Origin: Ottelia alismoides
Taxonomy: Eukaryota > Streptophyta > Magnoliopsida > Alismatales > Hydrocharitaceae
Assembly: GCA_037367405.1 (NCBI GenBank)
Contig: JAZKJV010009324.1
Span: 310,001-374,000, forward strand
Direction of reading: 5' to 3'
DNA: 64,000 nt
In this document: piece after piece, positions 62,209 through 64,000 of the stretch
Layout of the letters: each line of letters opens with the position of its first letter
How positions within the stretch are numbered: the stretch's first letter is position 1
Program-made: the position numbers and the translations under genes
The notes under the pieces: model-generated
Told to the model about the DNA's origin: nothing
Seen by the model: the letters and a program-made list of their open reading frames with translations, nothing else
Databases searched by the model: none

Positions 62209-64000
62209 TGATGAATCTGTGATTCATCAATCTAATTAGGGTTCACTAATCTGTTAATATCACAAAATTAGCTTTCATGCACTTGTAAGTAATTTGCATA
62301 AATTAACATTCATTTATGCATTCATATCCATCTGCATATTTTCACCTAACTTCACTCATTTTTAATTAATTCATGCTAACTACAATTGACTTGAAAATGA
62401 CTTCATCGTGTACATATTACTAACAGTAATCAATGAAAAATTCTAAGAAATTACTACCCTGTATATATTTGAAAGAAACCTAAACCCTAATTTCAGAACA
62501 AAAAGCCGCAAACATTGATATCTCTAATACGATGTCCAATTTCACTGTACTCATTTTTAATTAATGCACATTCAATTATCTACAAATCACGATAACTTCA
62601 AAAGAATCAGGGTTCATTTGTGAAAATTAGGATTTATGACCTAACTGTGCATTGTACATATTCATTGATTATTGACATGTCATTTCATATATATATTTCA
62701 TTCTTTCTAATTTATTTCTTTTCATTTCTTTAATTCATTTCATGCTTTAACTAATTACATAAAAACCGGAATCCAAAAAATAGAAAAGCAATAAAAAGAT
62801 AAATTCTGACTTGAGCTTATTGACTAATTCATCTCTATATATCTCTCATTTTCTAATCAATTTTAACTCACAAAAATGCAAAGAAATTGATAATTGAGTC
62901 CATAGAATCACTTCATATCATATTTGATTGATTGTATACATTTATTCATTCCCAGAAAATCAAATAAAAATCACAAATCTTAAAAATTGATATTTTATAT
63001 ACATAAAATATCTCGAAAAAGAAATCACATCTTGCACATATCACTTCATTTGTATTCGAGTCCTTCATAAACATTATAGATCACATTTAGAATCATGTTT
63101 TTCATGTTGGACATTTTTGCATCAGAATCCGTTTACTATTTTTGTTGTATTTATCTTTTATTAGTTGCACTGGTCAACGGTCAGCGCACCACTTGGTGCC
63201 ACCGCATTGGGCAACCTTAGGCCCTGGTCAACCCACTATCTGGCTGAGTCAACCACTCTTGTCCTCTAGTGCCACATATCCTGTCCGTTGGATCAAAGAT
63301 CGATCCAACGGCTTTAATTTCCCCCGCCTACCTTCTCTCCTCTCACGTGCATGGCACGTGACCATTACCTGTCAGTGGGTCGATACCGATCCAACAACAT
63401 CTATAGTGGCTCCCTTCTCCCTTTGCTGCTACCTCCAACTGTGCCGCCTCCCTCCGTCTTCATGCCCGGTCGCAACCCAACACTACCGCGCCTCATCACC
63501 TACGTCACTGCTCGCTCCGCCTAAATCCTTCTCCAGTCGATCACCATCTGAAGTCCATCGTCTCCGATCATCGCTTTGTTTCTCCGACCAACCTGGAAAC
63601 CAAACCCTATCACATTCGAACCACACATCAACCTCCTCCTTCATCCTTATCCCTTCTAACTACCCGAACAAAACGCATTATCCACTACCTCCAGGTGACC
63701 CATCTCGACTCCCAATCTTAATAGTCGAAACCACCTAACCGATTCTATCCTCATCACGGCCTAACCCCCAATCTTCTTCTCCTTTACACCTCTATCCTCT
63801 CCGATCACGTCTCCCTACTTAAGCCCAAAATCATCGTCTGTCCAAGCCATTCACCATATCCGATCCTTTTATCGAGAGATCAAGAGAGAGAGAGAGAGGA
63901 AGTCGAGCGAATAGGTGGTGACAACATCCTTAAGTTCCATCGAAGAACTCTTCTTACATGCGCGATTCGTGGCAACCAAGGCCATGCTGCTCCGCCCTAG
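62209..64000 (+). repeat. 3' LTR of Athila-like element 2 (cut by the window end)
   Basis: TGATGAATCTGTGATTCATCA, homologous to 55909 onward for its whole visible 1.8 kb with numerous small differences. The 198-codon frame at 63142-63738 lies in the C-rich leader part and is not considered a gene. Confidence 0.88.

Larger units (their letters stand above)
46287..64000 (+). other. Intron 5 of the PIAL-like gene, running off the window (>17.7 kb)
   Basis: Donor CAG|GTAGCT at 46286/46287. The whole remainder is transposon sequence and A/T-rich stretches. No acceptor with the expected R(F/Y)YP continuation was recognised. Confidence 0.65.
55909..64000 (+). mobile_element. Giant Athila-like Ty3/gypsy element 2 (right end outside window)
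   Basis: 5' LTR 55909-59305, primer site at 59308, internal region 59306-62208 (2.9 kb), polypurine tract, 3' LTR from 62209. The two LTRs align closely (for example 'tctgttaatatcacaaaattagctttcatgcacttgtaa'). No gag, protease or polymerase was recognised; the internal part holds a minus-strand LTR-like piece and a copia LTR remnant. Non-autonomous or heavily deleted. It inserted within copia family B copy 2. Confidence 0.85.

Noticed and set aside
63142..63738. 198-codon frame, one of the longest in the window
   Set aside because: It is the homologous LTR region of the one at 56,880-57,450, where the frame is not conserved; the protein is Ser/Pro-rich without domain.
1..64000. CRISPR arrays, operons, phage or organelle genes
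   Set aside because: Searched by eye for spaced direct repeats and dense same-strand gene runs; only transposon repeats and spliced eukaryotic exons were seen.

Overview
This is a window of a nuclear plant genome, almost certainly a flowering plant with a large, repeat-rich genome. The evidence is spliced exons with GT/AG borders, nested L1- and RTE-type LINEs, Ty1/copia and Ty3/gypsy LTR elements of plant type, hAT and Mutator-like DNA elements, and a tRNA-derived SINE. A monocot or magnoliid with very long introns would fit, but the species is not determined. Nothing bacterial, organellar or CRISPR-like was seen.

The only host gene I can support is the 5' part of a PIAL1/PIAL2-type E4 SUMO-protein ligase on the + strand. 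Five small coding exons (177-385, 3965-4037, 38678-38743, 46015-46080, 46204-46286) join in frame to give about 165 residues of its conserved N-terminal domain. The introns are about 3.6 kb, 34.6 kb, 7.3 kb, 0.12 kb and more than 17.7 kb. No exon 6 was recognised before the window ends. The SP-RING/MIZ zinc finger lies further downstream, outside the window.

Nearly everything else is transposon sequence inside those introns. Intron 1 holds a minus-strand Ty3/gypsy-like element with 8-bp palindromic LTR ends. Intron 2 holds, in order: a decayed Athila/Tat-like gypsy element (5.6-15.4 kb) broken by an L1 insertion with a perfect 18-bp target duplication; two L1 LINEs stacked on one target site (16.0-28.05 kb), each carrying a hAT element and one of these carrying a MULE; and an old non-autonomous copia-like LTR element (29.5-37.6 kb) carrying a hAT element, a SINE and a Pack-MULE with a captured ABCG transporter fragment. 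Intron 3 holds a SINE, a second gypsy-like LTR copy, an L1 fragment and an RTE LINE. Intron 5 starts with an L1 tail 33 bp after the exon-5 donor. It continues with a minus-strand copia, an unrelated copia LTR, an RTE fragment, a SINE with a perfect 15-bp duplication, a plus-strand copia of the same family, and a giant Athila-like element with LTRs of about 3.4 kb that inserted into that copia and runs off the window.

Most transposon genes are broken by stops, frameshifts or lost catalytic residues (integrase Glu to His; RT YTDG and FAYD). LINE-2 keeps an intact YADD and is the least decayed. No wholly new biological system was found. The most interesting items are the extremely expanded PIAL gene, the SINE that shares its 3' tail with the RTE LINEs, the doubly used LINE target site, the Pack-MULE, and a tandem duplication that preserves 'empty' target sites for a hAT element and a SINE.
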